Shown one piece after another: positions 45,329 through 54,032 of a stretch of 64,000 bases of DNA (positions are counted from its first letter, which is position 1; the number at the start of each line of letters is the position of its first letter). Position numbers and translations under genes: made by a program. Source of the stretch: GCA-2746795 sp964643965 (lineage in GTDB: Bacteria; Chloroflexota; Anaerolineae; Promineifilales; Promineifilaceae); the NCBI GenBank assembly GCA_964643965.1, contig CAZXVH010000013.1, forward strand, positions 8,108 through 72,107, in the 5' to 3' direction. The notes below the pieces were generated by a model, which saw nothing but the letters and a program-made list of their open reading frames with translations, was not told where the DNA came from and searched no databases.

Positions 45329-45519
45329 CAAAACGACAACTTGGACTGATCATCATCGCCTCAGGCGTCTTCGCCATCCTCGCTTCCTTTGTAAACGATT
45401 GGCTCGGCGGCGGCGATTTTCAAGGCATTGGCCCCACCCAAAGATTGGCGCTGCTGGGCGCGGGCTTCGTTATTCTGGTAGGCATTTCGCTGCTGCCATT
45501 GGGAGATAGACCGGCATGA
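45325..45519 (+). CDS. Small two-helix membrane protein
   Basis: 64 residues with two hydrophobic helices (LGLIIIASGVFAILASFV and LALLGAGFVILVGISLL) separated by a short polar loop. Its start overlaps the preceding stop and its stop overlaps the next start (ATGA on both sides), so the three genes are translationally coupled. Function is unknown; possibly an assembly or stabilising partner of the neighbouring membrane enzymes. Confidence 0.75.
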   Translation: MTKRQLGLIIIASGVFAILASFVNDWLGGGDFQGIGPTQRLALLGAGFVILVGISLLPLGDRPA

Positions 45520-47183
45520 GCGGCGAACTTCTCACTCCCCAACCGCTCACCCTGCCCGCCGAGGCGCCCCGTTGGCAAAAAGCGGCCGCTTATCTGCCCA
45601 AGCTACTCATTGGCCTGGCGCTGGCGGCGTTTCTATTTTACCTGCTCGTCTATATAGTTTACGCCGTGCGCCTGTTCCAATTTCCCTTTGATTATGATCA
45701 GGGTGAAGGCTTTGAACTGATGGATACGGTGCTGTTTAGCCAGGGGGAATGGCCTTACCGCGACAACAATACCTACCCGTTTTACTCCTCCAATTACCCG
45801 CCGCTTTTTCATGTGGTCACGGCGCCCCTGGTGTGGCTGTTTGGGCCGCACTATTGGACGGGGCGGCTGGTTTCCTTCCTGGGCACGCTGATCACGGCGC
45901 TGGCGATTGGCTTCGGCGTACAAAAGGCGGGGCGGCGCTGGTGGCTTTCGGCGCTGGCCGGGCTGGCGTTTTTGGCTTCCAATTATGTTTACCACGTGGG
46001 GCCGCTGTTCCGCCAGCATATGTTTATGGTGATGTTTGAGACGGTGGCGGTGGTTTTGATGGCCTTGACCATTGACAAGGAAGAGCGAGAGGGGCGGCAG
46101 TATAACGGCCGTCTGCTCCTGGTCATGTTCTTGCTGCTGTTGGCCGGTTATACCAAGCAGTTGGCTTACGCCACGGTAGCGGCCGTCTTCATCTTCTGGT
46201 TTATCCGCCAGCCAAAACGGGCGGTGCTGTGGGCTGTGCCTTTCGCGGCCGTCACCGGCCTCATCTTTTTATGGATCAACTGGTCTACGGACGGCTGGTG
46301 GCTGGTGAACACAGTCACGGCCAATATCAACCCGTTCATCCGCGAGCAAGCCATCGGCCTCTTCCGCCAATGGTTTACCCTGCATACAGTGCTGACCCTG
46401 GTGGCTTTGGTCTATGCGGCGTACCAGTTTTATTTTGAACGGCTGTCGCTCTACAGCGTGTGGTTTGGCCTGGCGCTGCTCAACAGCATCACGGCGGGCA
46501 AATGGGGCGCGGGCGAATCCTATTTTGCCACCGCCATTGCCGCCAGTTGCATCCTCACGGGCATCGCCTTCGCCCGGGTACTGACAGTTGTGGAAAATCG
46601 GGAATGGGGATCAACGCAGAAGGGCTTTTGGTGGCAAACGGCCGTGCTCTCCCTTATCGCTATCCTGTTCCTCATCCAGGCCGACAAGCTGTTCCACGCC
46701 CCCACCGATGTGGCCCTGTTCCGGGCGGTGGCCGTGGCCCTGGGCAAACCAACGGAAGTCGCCATCGCCCCACAAACCTCTTGCTCCGCCCCTCGCGCTC
46801 CCAAAACGGTCTACTACGTCGATTCTGGCGGCGTCTCCCTGCTGGGGCGGCCGCCAAACCGCGCCGACATCGAGGCAGGCCAGGAAATTGCGGCCTTCAT
46901 CGCCGAGGGCCAGACCCCGGCTTTTGCCGAAGACGCCGGCTTTAATTTCTACATTGATCGGGAGATCATCACCAATCCCACGCAGCTGCTCAACCTGTAC
47001 AACAACAACCAGGTTGACCTGACGGAGATGCTGGAGATGCTCAACGCCCAGGCATTTGATACCATTGTGCTGCGGGCGCAGTTTTACCCCTCGCCGGTGC
47101 TGGACGCCATCGGCCAACAGTATGAAACGGTGAAGCTGGTGGAAATGAATGGCTTTGTCTATTGTTTGATGAGGCCGCGATAG
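45516..47183 (+). CDS. GT39/ArnT-like membrane glycosyltransferase
   Basis: 555 residues with about 9-11 membrane helices. The first periplasmic loop contains FDYDQGEGFELMDTVLFSQGEWPYRDNN, with the acidic pair typical of GT-C enzymes, followed by YPPLFHVVTAPLVWLFG. GT-C enzymes transfer a sugar from a polyprenyl-phosphate carrier to a protein or glycan on the outer face of the membrane. A C-terminal soluble region (~140 residues) follows the last helix. It is coupled to the phosphodiesterase gene two genes upstream, suggesting a common surface-glycan role; the acceptor is unknown. Confidence 0.8.
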   Translation: MSGELLTPQPLTLPAEAPRWQKAAAYLPKLLIGLALAAFLFYLLVYIVYAVRLFQFPFDYDQGEGFELMDTVLFSQGEWPYRDNNTYPFYSSNYPPLFHVVTAPLVWLFGPHYWTGRLVSFLGTLITALAIGFGVQKAGRRWWLSALAGLAFLASNYVYHVGPLFRQHMFMVMFETVAVVLMALTIDKEEREGRQYNGRLLLVMFLLLLAGYTKQLAYATVAAVFIFWFIRQPKRAVLWAVPFAAVTGLIFLWINWSTDGWWLVNTVTANINPFIREQAIGLFRQWFTLHTVLTLVALVYAAYQFYFERLSLYSVWFGLALLNSITAGKWGAGESYFATAIAASCILTGIAFARVLTVVENREWGSTQKGFWWQTAVLSLIAILFLIQADKLFHAPTDVALFRAVAVALGKPTEVAIAPQTSCSAPRAPKTVYYVDSGGVSLLGRPPNRADIEAGQEIAAFIAEGQTPAFAEDAGFNFYIDREIITNPTQLLNLYNNNQVDLTEMLEMLNAQAFDTIVLRAQFYPSPVLDAIGQQYETVKLVEMNGFVYCLMRPR

Positions 47184-47262
47184 TGGCAGGTGGCGGGTCG
47201 CGGGTTGCAGGTTGCGGGTAAAAGAGCAGTTACTCGCCACTCGCCACTCGCCACCCGCCGGC
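47181..47262. repeat. Degenerate word-repeat hairpin (CTCGCCA/GCGGGT words)
   Basis: Units such as GGCAGGTGGCGGGTCGCGGGTTGCAG on the left face ACTCGCCACTCGCCACTCGCC ACCCGCC on the right; the two halves are partly complementary. It lies between the GT39 gene and scpA. Confidence 0.65.
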
Positions 47263-47275
47263 AAAGGTGACGCAT

Positions 47276-48031
47276 ATGAAAACAGCCTACAAAATCGACT
47301 TACCGGAATTTGCCGGGCCGCTCGACTTGCTGCTGCATCTGATCGACCGGCAGGAGTTGGATATTACCGCTATTTCTCTGGTGCAGATCACCAGCCAATA
47401 TCTGCGGCAAATCGAGTCCATGAAGAAGAACCGGGTGGAAAATCTGATCGATTTTTTGGTGATCGGGGCGCGGTTGGCGCAGATTAAAAGCCGGGCGCTG
47501 CTGCCCCAAATTCCGGCGCTGCCCGGCGACGAAGAAGCGGAAGAGGACCCGGCAGAAGCGCTCATCCGCCAACTGCGCCAGTACAAACGGTTTAAGCAGG
47601 CGGCGTGTTGGTTGGTGGAACGGGAAGAAGCGGGGCTGCGCACTTATTTGCGGGTAGCGCCGCCGCCCAAGCTGGATACCCGGCTGGATTTAACGGGGGT
47701 GACGGTGGAGAGTTTGATAACGGCCGTTCAGTCAGCCTTATCTCGCGCCGAAGAGCTGGAAGAAAGCGTCTCTATCGTCCAGCCGCGCCGCCTGACCATT
47801 GAAGGCCAGATACAGCGGCTGCGCTACCGCCTGAGCCAGAACCACGCCTTTTTATTCAACGACTTGCTGTCGCCAGAAAGCTCTTCCACGGAAGTATCGG
47901 TGACGCTGTTGGCCGTGCTGGAACTGATTAAACGGCATGAGGCAGCCGCCAAACAAACTGCCCTATTCGGCCCCATTGAGATTGAGCCTTACCGCCAGGC
48001 TACCACCACATCTGTTCACGGCCGTACTTAA
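47276..48031 (+). CDS. scpA: Segregation and condensation protein A
   Basis: 251 residues, start ATG 47276 with AAAGG 10 nt upstream. ScpA kleisin: YKIDLPEFAGPLDLLLHLIDRQELDITAISLVQITSQYL at the N-terminus (SMC-neck binding helix), ENLIDFLVIGARLAQIKSRALLP, then the C-terminal winged helix with VSVTLLAVLELIKRHEA. It bridges the SMC heads with ScpB to organise and segregate the chromosome. The usual partner scpB is not adjacent. Its 3' end overlaps the convergent zinc-ribbon gene by 32 bp. One palindrome lies at 47719. Confidence 0.95.
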   Translation: MKTAYKIDLPEFAGPLDLLLHLIDRQELDITAISLVQITSQYLRQIESMKKNRVENLIDFLVIGARLAQIKSRALLPQIPALPGDEEAEEDPAEALIRQLRQYKRFKQAACWLVEREEAGLRTYLRVAPPPKLDTRLDLTGVTVESLITAVQSALSRAEELEESVSIVQPRRLTIEGQIQRLRYRLSQNHAFLFNDLLSPESSSTEVSVTLLAVLELIKRHEAAAKQTALFGPIEIEPYRQATTTSVHGRT

Positions 48032-48416
48032 ACACCAGGTAGACCAACACCCCCAAGACCAGCAGCGGCAGCAAGAAGCGGAAGAGCATCAAGCCGCCAA
48101 AACGCAGCAACACCAGCAAAAGAATCACAACCCCGACCCCCCACAAAATCCGCCGCCGACCGGAGAACGCCGGTAATTCTGGCAGCGAAAAGGAATCGCC
48201 GCCTATGCGCTGCTTTTGGGCGCTGCGACAAGAAGCAGCCACGCCGATATGCAGCACATCCCCTTTTAACGTCCACTCGCAGCCACAGCGGCGGCACAGG
48301 TAATAGCCCGCCGCCGGCCGACCCGTCATCAATTTGTGGGTGATATAAATTTCACCGCCACAATGATCGCAGTCGTAGCCACTGTCCGTTAAATCCGTTT
48401 CCTCTAATTCTGACAT
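48000..48416 (-). CDS. Zinc-ribbon protein with C-terminal membrane segment
   Basis: 138 residues. Two Cys pairs in the N-terminal half (CDHCGG near 16-21, CRRCGC near 41-46) form a zinc ribbon. A hydrophobic double helix near 93-130 (GVGVVILLLVLLRFGGLMLFRFLLPLLVLGVLVYLVF) anchors it. Its C-terminus overlaps the scpA 3' end. I know of no characterised role; it may be a membrane-linked regulator. Confidence 0.7.
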   Translation of the reverse strand: MSELEETDLTDSGYDCDHCGGEIYITHKLMTGRPAAGYYLCRRCGCEWTLKGDVLHIGVAASCRSAQKQRIGGDSFSLPELPAFSGRRRILWGVGVVILLLVLLRFGGLMLFRFLLPLLVLGVLVYLVFKYGREQMWW

Positions 48417-48571
48417 ATTTTAGAAGCCAGTAATAGCCCGATTACCTCAGCGGGCGAGATAGGCGGGAGAGAAGCTTTTTCTTCGTGGCAAATGTTCTGC
48501 CCCTCTGTCCCGCCCTTACCCAAGCTGAACCATTCACCGCTCACTGTTCACCGTTCACTGTTCACCCTCTC
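48417..48571. other. Short intergenic region with CAC-word repeats
   Basis: GTTCACCGTTCACTGTTCACC direct words occupy 48528-48565 upstream of the small Cys-protein gene; related words recur near 810-850 and 23270-23310. Confidence 0.5.
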
Positions 48572-49018
48572 TCACACCCTTTCGCAGCTGCCCAGGAGCA
48601 AATTATAAATTCCCGAGCGGGTGACGTAGACAAAACCGCCGCACTCCTGGCAAGAAATCTGGAACTCCACGCCTTCTTCGCCAAGCCCCTGCTCCCATTC
48701 ACCCAGGGTATGCCCGTGAATGCTGGCGGATGCTTCCACTTCCCGCATTTGCCGGGTGAAGCGGGCGTCTGTTTCTTGCTGGCGCAGCCGCTCCGCCGCG
48801 CCGACGATGGCGCGCACCACGGCCGCCTGCACCAGGTTTTCCGGCACACCTTCCGGCAGCCCACCGACCTTCTCCACCAGCAAATCCAACACCTGGGCGA
48901 TCTCGTTGCGCGTAGTTTCGTCGTAGTTTTTAACCAGTGAGCCTTCTTCTAATAAACTGATGAAATAATGAACGGCCGTTTTCAACTGCGTCAGTTCAAT
49001 CTCAGCCGAATTACTCAT
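48572..49018 (-). CDS. Hypothetical protein with helical N-terminus and Cys-containing C-terminus
   Basis: 148 residues, GGAG 8 nt before ATG 49018; an ATG at 49042 is possible but overlaps the upstream gene. The N-terminal ~100 residues are helical (KTAVHYFISLLEEGSLVKNYDETTRNEIAQVLDLL). The C-terminal ~40 residues contain CQECGGFVYVTRSGIYNLLLGSC, a small treble-clef-like zinc site with a third Cys. Soluble and uncharacterised. The downstream gap toward the zinc-ribbon membrane gene carries word repeats, so joint transcription is not clear. Confidence 0.65.
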   Translation of the reverse strand: MSNSAEIELTQLKTAVHYFISLLEEGSLVKNYDETTRNEIAQVLDLLVEKVGGLPEGVPENLVQAAVVRAIVGAAERLRQQETDARFTRQMREVEASASIHGHTLGEWEQGLGEEGVEFQISCQECGGFVYVTRSGIYNLLLGSCERV

Positions 49019-49034
49019 GGCAATGACTCCTTTT

Positions 49035-50030
49035 TCACTCATGGCGGTCAATGATAATAGGCTGCCCTGTTTGCGCCGATTCGTACAAAGCCAGCGTCGT
49101 TTTCACATGATTACGGGTTTCCGCCAGGGTGAGGTACTGCGGTTTGCCATCCAGGATGGCGGCGTGCATATCTTCCACCTCGCCTAAATACAGCTCTTTT
49201 TTAGGTACGCGGATTTTCTCACGCTTGTTGTCTCTATCATAAAAGACGGGTTTGGCCTGCTCAACGCTGACAAACGGCCGTTTCAGCCAAATGCGCCCCT
49301 CCGTACCTACCACCTGAATCATGGTATGGAACGGTTCACGGAAGCCGCAGGTAAACTGGGCCATGACGCCATTGGCATAATGCATCTGCCCGGCAAAGGT
49401 CACATCCACGCCATCGGCGCCGATATACTGGTCGGCTATCACCCATTCTGGCGTATCACCCATTAGAAATTGGCAGTAACTCATGGGATAGACGCCCACA
49501 TCCCACATCGACCCGCCGCCTAATTCCGGCTTCATACGCACATTGACTTCCGGGTTAGGTATGGCAAAGTGAAAAGCGCCGCGAATGGTGGTGATGGTTC
49601 CCAAACGGCCGTTATCGATCATTTCCTTAATCAACTTCGTCTGCGGATGGTGGCGGTACATAAACGCCTCCGCCAACACCTGGCCCGTGCCCTCACTGGC
49701 CGCGATCATGGCGTCCACTTCCGCCAGCGAAAGGGCAAACGGCTTCTCGCACAACACATGCTTGCCGTGTTCCAGGGCATAGATCGACCATTCCGCGTGG
49801 AGCTGGTTGGGTAGACTGATATACACCGCATCCACCGCCTCTGAATCCAACATCGCTTGATAACTGCCAAACGCCTGCGGAATATCCCACTCCTGCGCAT
49901 ACGCCTCGGCCGACGCCTGCGAACGGCTGGCGACGGCCACCAACTCGCCCCGCTCCGAGGCCCGAATCGCCGGAATTAAACGCCTGTTAATATTTGCTGT
50001 TGATACCAAACCCCACCGTACTTTGTCCAC
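49035..50030 (-). CDS. Gfo/Idh/MocA-family oxidoreductase
   Basis: 331 residues. NAD(P)-binding start (WGLVSTANINRRLIPAIRAS) with VDAVYISLPNQLHAEWSIYALEHGKHVLCEKPFALS near 70-105, where EKP is the family active-site Lys motif. The C-terminal GFO-IDH-MocA domain follows, with GGGSMWDVGVYPMSYCQFL near 172-190. Members oxidise sugars or inositol-type substrates with NAD(P). No operon partner fixes the substrate here. Confidence 0.9.
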   Translation of the reverse strand: MDKVRWGLVSTANINRRLIPAIRASERGELVAVASRSQASAEAYAQEWDIPQAFGSYQAMLDSEAVDAVYISLPNQLHAEWSIYALEHGKHVLCEKPFALSLAEVDAMIAASEGTGQVLAEAFMYRHHPQTKLIKEMIDNGRLGTITTIRGAFHFAIPNPEVNVRMKPELGGGSMWDVGVYPMSYCQFLMGDTPEWVIADQYIGADGVDVTFAGQMHYANGVMAQFTCGFREPFHTMIQVVGTEGRIWLKRPFVSVEQAKPVFYDRDNKREKIRVPKKELYLGEVEDMHAAILDGKPQYLTLAETRNHVKTTLALYESAQTGQPIIIDRHE

Positions 50031-50046
50031 TACATCCTCCCTGTAT

Positions 50047-50083
50047 CCAGAAGTTCAACTTCTCAGAGAAGTTGAACTTCTAA
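50047..50083. repeat. Hairpin element, copy C
   Basis: AGAAGTTCAACTTCT (50049-50063) and AGAAGTTGAACTTCT (50067-50081) are perfect inverted copies of the element at 3965-4001. It lies 3 bp from the end of the fumarase beta gene and 17 bp before the next gene start, so it may terminate the fum transcript. Confidence 0.85.
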
Positions 50084-50085
50084 AA

Positions 50086-50697
50086 CTAACTAATCAATCC
50101 GGCCAGCACTTCTTTGGACTGCGCCTGAATCTGGTCATGCAAGCTCTCGCCGTGGCTGTCCATCGTCACCACCACCGGGAAATCTTCCACGCGAATGACC
50201 CACATCGCTTCCGGCACACCGAACTCCAACTTGTAGACGCCCACCACTTCCTTCACCGATTGGGCAATATAACTGGCGGCGCCGCCAATGGCATGAAGGT
50301 AAACGGCCGGCTGCTCCTGGCAGGCTCGCAACGTCTTCGCCCCCATGCCGCCCTTGCCGATGACGCCCTTCAAGTTGAAATGCTTGATCACATCCGCCTG
50401 GTACACTTCTTCGCGGATGCTGGTGGTGGGGCCGGCCGCCACAAAGGAATAGGCGCCGTCTTCATGCTGCTTCACCACCGGGCCGCAGTGGTAGATAATG
50501 CCGCCATCCAACAACGCTTTCAACTCGTCGTATAACGGCCGTTCCTCCTCCGTCGGCGCCTGTTTAATAAAATGCTCAATCATAAACTTGTGGGCCGCGT
50601 CACGGCCGGTGACGATAATGCCGTTCAAAAAAACGGAATCGCCCGCCTTCAAATTGCGAATCTCCTCATCAGAAATCGGCACAGTTAACTTAGGCAT
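50086..50697 (-). CDS. fumB: Class I fumarate hydratase, beta subunit
   Basis: 203 residues, C-terminal half of two-subunit fumarase/tartrate dehydratase. SDEEIRNLKAGDSVFLNGIIVTGRDAAHK near 9-37, then YHCGPVV near 70 and FVAAGPTTSIREE near 86-98. The helix TLRACQEQPAVYLHAIGGAASYIAQ follows. It works with the alpha subunit, whose gene overlaps it by 8 bp, hydrating fumarate to L-malate in the TCA cycle through a [4Fe-4S] cluster held by the alpha chain. Gene symbols of the two-subunit form vary (fumX/Y or ttdAB). Confidence 0.9.
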   Translation of the reverse strand: MPKLTVPISDEEIRNLKAGDSVFLNGIIVTGRDAAHKFMIEHFIKQAPTEEERPLYDELKALLDGGIIYHCGPVVKQHEDGAYSFVAAGPTTSIREEVYQADVIKHFNLKGVIGKGGMGAKTLRACQEQPAVYLHAIGGAASYIAQSVKEVVGVYKLEFGVPEAMWVIRVEDFPVVVTMDSHGESLHDQIQAQSKEVLAGLIS

Positions 50698-51583
50698 AGC
50701 TCACCTCCATACCCTCTTCGCTGAATACCACATCCAGGCTGGCGCGGCGGTTGGCCCAGCACATATACGCCACCGACACAAAATAACTGGCCGGCAGCCG
50801 GTGCTGCGCCGCGATTTTCACGCCCAGCGCCGTCGTCTTGCCGCCAAACCCCATGGGGCCAATGCCCATCTGGTTGGCTTCCTCATAAATGCGCTCTTCC
50901 AGAGCCGCCAATTCAGGGTCTGGGTTCGTATCTTCCAACTGGCGGAACAACTGCTGCTTCGACTTGAGATAGCCGGAGCCGCGGTCGCCGCCAATGGCCA
51001 CACCCAACACAGCCGGGCCACAGCCCCGCCCCTGCGCCTGGTAGACGGCATCCAACACCACCCGGCGCACCCCTTCCAGGTCCCGGCCGGCGCCCAGGTC
51101 ACCATCTGGCAGTTTGTATTGGGTCGAGACATTCTCGCAGCCGCCCCCTTTGAGCAGCAGATCAACATGGATGGCGTCTTCCTCCCATTCATGAAAGTGC
51201 ATGGTGGGGAAATCTTCGCCGGTATTGTCGCCGCTGTTGACGCCGGTCAGGCTGTCTACGGCGTTGGGCCGCAGATAGTTGTTTTGGGTGGCCGCCGCCG
51301 CCGCCGCCCGAATCTGGTCAGCCAATTTGCGCGTGGAAACGCCAACCGGATAACTAATTTCAAAGATGGGGGTGCCGGTATCCTGGCAAATGGGGGTGCT
51401 GTTTTTCTCGGCGATGTCTACGTTGAGCAAAATGGTGTCCAACGCTCCTTCAGCGGCCGAGCCTGGTTCTTCATTACCTTTGGCCTTGCGCAAGGAGCGG
51501 CGCATGTCTTGCGGCAGCTGGGTGGCGGCAAGGCGAATCAGTTCTATAAACTGGTCTGTTAAATCGAGGGTTTTATAATCCAT
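50690..51583 (-). CDS. fumA: Class I fumarate hydratase, alpha subunit
   Basis: 297 residues. The three Fe-S cysteines appear in TPICQDTGTP (about 66), KGGGCENVS (about 147) and QGRGCGPAVLG (about 190). Surrounding residues (VNSGDNTGEDFPTMHFHEWEE) match the family. The oxygen-sensitive class I enzyme implies an anaerobic or micro-oxic lifestyle, or a protected cluster. It is followed, with 8-bp overlap, by the beta-subunit gene. The upstream 614-bp gap holds the 93-bp tandem repeats and no other gene. Confidence 0.93.
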   Translation of the reverse strand: MDYKTLDLTDQFIELIRLAATQLPQDMRRSLRKAKGNEEPGSAAEGALDTILLNVDIAEKNSTPICQDTGTPIFEISYPVGVSTRKLADQIRAAAAAATQNNYLRPNAVDSLTGVNSGDNTGEDFPTMHFHEWEEDAIHVDLLLKGGGCENVSTQYKLPDGDLGAGRDLEGVRRVVLDAVYQAQGRGCGPAVLGVAIGGDRGSGYLKSKQQLFRQLEDTNPDPELAALEERIYEEANQMGIGPMGFGGKTTALGVKIAAQHRLPASYFVSVAYMCWANRRASLDVVFSEEGMEVSYA

Positions 51584-51802
51584 AGGGTAGCCTCCAATTT
51601 TGTGGTGGGAATGTGTGGGTAAATGTAACGCCTGACTATATGATGCCCCAAAATGGCTCAGATGGCTAGTAGTGAACGAGGACAGGGTGCGCGATTTTTG
51701 TGGGCAACACTTTGGTAGGGGCGATGCGATGGGGCAGTATCTTTATTAGACGCCTGGCCTTTTCTCCCATCGCCTCGCCCGCTTGTGGGTTGTGGGTTGT
51801 GG

Positions 51803-52174
51803 GTTGTGGGCGAGGCAACCGGAGAAATGACGGCGCGGTAAGCCAACATCATATCCGGTTGCATCGCCCCTACGTGATGGTTTTCAGGTTTGGAGGTTGT
51901 GGGCGAGGCAACCGGAGAAATGACGGCGCGGTAAGCCAACATCATATCCGGTTGCATCGCCCCTACGTGATGGTTTTCAGGTTTGGAGGTTGTGGGCGAG
52001 GCAACCGGAGAAATGACGGCGCGGTAAGCCAACATCATATCCGGTTGCATCGCCCCTACGTGATGGTTTTCAGGTTTGGAGGTTGTGGGCGAGGCAACCG
52101 GAGAAATGACGGCGCGGTAAGCCAACATCATATCCGGTTGCATCGCCCCTACGTGATGGTTTTCAGGTTCGCAG
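51803..52174. repeat. Tandem array of four 93-bp units
   Basis: Units begin at 51803, 51896, 51989 and 52082 and are nearly identical; the last degrades at its end. Each unit contains AACCGGAGAAATGACGGCGC and, in opposite sense, ATATCCGGTTGCATCGCCCC, so it is partly self-complementary. Because 93 is a multiple of 3, both strands stay open and produce repetitive pseudo-reading frames. A related GTAGGGGCGATGC stretch precedes the array at 51715. The rest of 51584-51802 has TTGTGGG words and no gene. Confidence 0.95.
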
Positions 52175-52197
52175 ATTGAACCAATCTGGCGGAGTTT

Positions 52198-53720
52198 TTA
52201 CTGAATGTCGAGTAACTCCACCTCAAAAATCAAGGTGGCGCCAGGGGGGATCGGGCCGCTGCCGCTCGCCCCATATCCCAGTTCCGCCGGGATGACAAGT
52301 TGGCGCACCGTGCCCACTTTCATGGTGGCCACGCCTTCATCCCAGCCAGCAANNNNNNNNNNNNNNNNNNNNNNNNNNNNNNNNNNNNNNNNNNNNNNNN
52401 NNNNNNNNNNNNNNNNNNNNNNNNNNNNNNNNNNNNNNNNNNNNNNNNNNNNAGTTGGCGCACCGTGCCCACTTTCATGGTGGCCACGCCTTCATCCCAG
52501 CCAGCAATGACGCTGCCAGTACCCAATGTGAATGGAAAAGGTTGGCCGCGATCCAGGGAGCTGTCAAACTGTACGCCGTCTTCCAGCCAACCGGTGTAAT
52601 GCACCACCACCGTCTGGCCGGCTTCGGGCATGTCGCCATCCCCTTCTACCAGGTCTACGTATTTCAGGCCGCTGTCGGTGACGGTATAGTCGTCTTCATC
52701 TACGACGGTGGCTTTGCGCGGTTTTTGAATATCTAGCATTTCGACCTGCATGAGCAAATCAGAGTTAGGCGGCACAATTTCGCCAAAACTATCTTCGCCC
52801 AAACCCAGTTCGGCCGGGATGAGCAGCTGTCGTTTTTCGCCAACTGTCATGCCCACCACGCCTTCATTCCAACCGGGGAAGACCATTTCAGAGCCAACCG
52901 GGAAGACGAACGGTTCGCCAGAAGTGGTGGAGCCGGTGAAAAAACGGCCGGAGTCAGCCACCCACAAGGTGAAATCGACGGTGACGGTATCATTCATTTC
53001 GGCCGCATCTCCGCCATCGCCTTCATTGAGGATGGCGATTTGCAGGCCAGAGTCCGTGGTTTCGTAATCGCTGTCGCTGAGGTCGGCCGGTTCAGGCGGC
53101 GACTGCACATCGAGCAGTTCCACTTCCATGATGAGGGTGGCGGCCGGCGGCACCATGCCGGGGACGCCTTCTGGGCCAAAGGCCAGGTCTGGCGGGATGA
53201 GCATCTGGCGGGAGCCGCCTAGCTGCATAGTCATCATCCCTTCTTCCCAACCGGGAAATACTTGCTGGCTGCCGACGACGAAGGTAAACGGCCGTTCAAA
53301 GAAAAAGGTATCGTCTAAAATTTGGGGGCCAGCGCCATCATCCACCCACATGGCGTAGTTGACTTGCAAAATATCGCCATCTTCAGGGCTGGCGCCGTCG
53401 CCTTCGGTGACATCAAAATATTTCAAACCGCTGTCGCTAACCTCATATTCATCCTCTGCCAGTTCGGCCGGCATTCTATCTGAAAAGGGGGGCGCGGCTT
53501 CCGGCAGCGGGCCTTCGACGACTTCGCCCATGTTTTCGGCTTCTGCGACAGCTTCAGCCTCTTCGCCCTGTTCACCCTGAGCAAAAAGTCCTTCACCGGA
53601 GGCGATGCGGGTGGCGTCCCCGGCTTTTTCCGCGGGGACGGCCGGCCCGCAGGCGACCATGACAAATGCCAGCAGCAGCGCCAGCAAACTTCCAATTCCT
53701 AATAAGCGTTTTTGTTTCAC
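52198..53720 (-). CDS. Lipoprotein with three FKBP-type peptidyl-prolyl isomerase domains
   Basis: The reading frame includes a false assembly gap; removing the 100 Ns and one copy of the 55-bp overlap (155 bases) leaves 1368 bases, an in-frame 455-residue protein ending ELLDIQ. The N-terminus is a lipoprotein signal with lipobox FVMVAC, then an acidic linker (about 25-90). Three FKBP domains follow. The first (about 95-205) and second (about 215-330) have variant active sites. The third (about 340-455) is canonical: VVVHYTGWLEDGVQFDSSLDRGQPFPFTLGTGSVIAGWDEGVATMKVG. It probably assists folding of exported proteins outside the membrane; only the last domain is likely to be fully active. Confidence 0.85.
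52298..52507. other. Artefactual scaffold gap with 55-bp duplicated ends
   Basis: 100 Ns at 52353-52452 are flanked by the same 55-bp sequence on both sides (52298-52352 and 52453-52507). A 55-bp exact overlap is what a de Bruijn assembler with k = 55 leaves between unmerged contigs. Merging the copies restores the FKBP reading frame, so no real sequence is missing. Confidence 0.93.
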
Positions 53721-53844
53721 AACTTCTCCTTAAATTAAATGACAGGTAAATTTTGTTCTCAGGCCAAATTGTACCAGCATTGGAAATTACTCTGAAATGA
53801 GCCTGGGATTTCTTACGCTTAACTCAGAAAATCTGTGGCCTTTA

Positions 53845-53879
53845 AGACCTGACAGGTTTCCCAAAAACCTGCCAGGTCT
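53845..53879. repeat. Inverted repeat in the gap upstream of the FKBP gene
   Basis: AGACCTGACAGGTTT faces AACCTGCCAGGTCT around CCCAAA. Two further small hairpins lie in the same 312-bp gap (GAAAATGCT/AGCATTTTC near 53910 and AACCTGCT/AGCAGGTT near 53982). No gene is visible in 53721-54032. Confidence 0.8.
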
Positions 53880-54032
53880 GAGCGGTTACGCTATACTTTG
53901 CCCGTTGGGAAAATGCTGGTTTTAGCATTTTCTATGGTGGCCGCTGTATCCACCGGATGAATCCGGCGCTGGGATAAAAAACCTGCTGAAGCAGGTTGAA
54001 TTCCGCTTGATGAAGGCGCTAAGGAACTTGAT

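Noticed and set aside
51658..52143. Long repetitive reading frames on both strands through the 93-bp array
   Set aside because: They exist because the unit length is divisible by three; no start signal or domain supports translation.
51803..52174. CRISPR array
   Set aside because: Whole 93-bp units are repeated without variable spacers, and no cas genes are present.
52353..52452. Real missing sequence in the FKBP gene
   Set aside because: Identical 55-bp ends and frame restoration on merging indicate an assembly artefact.
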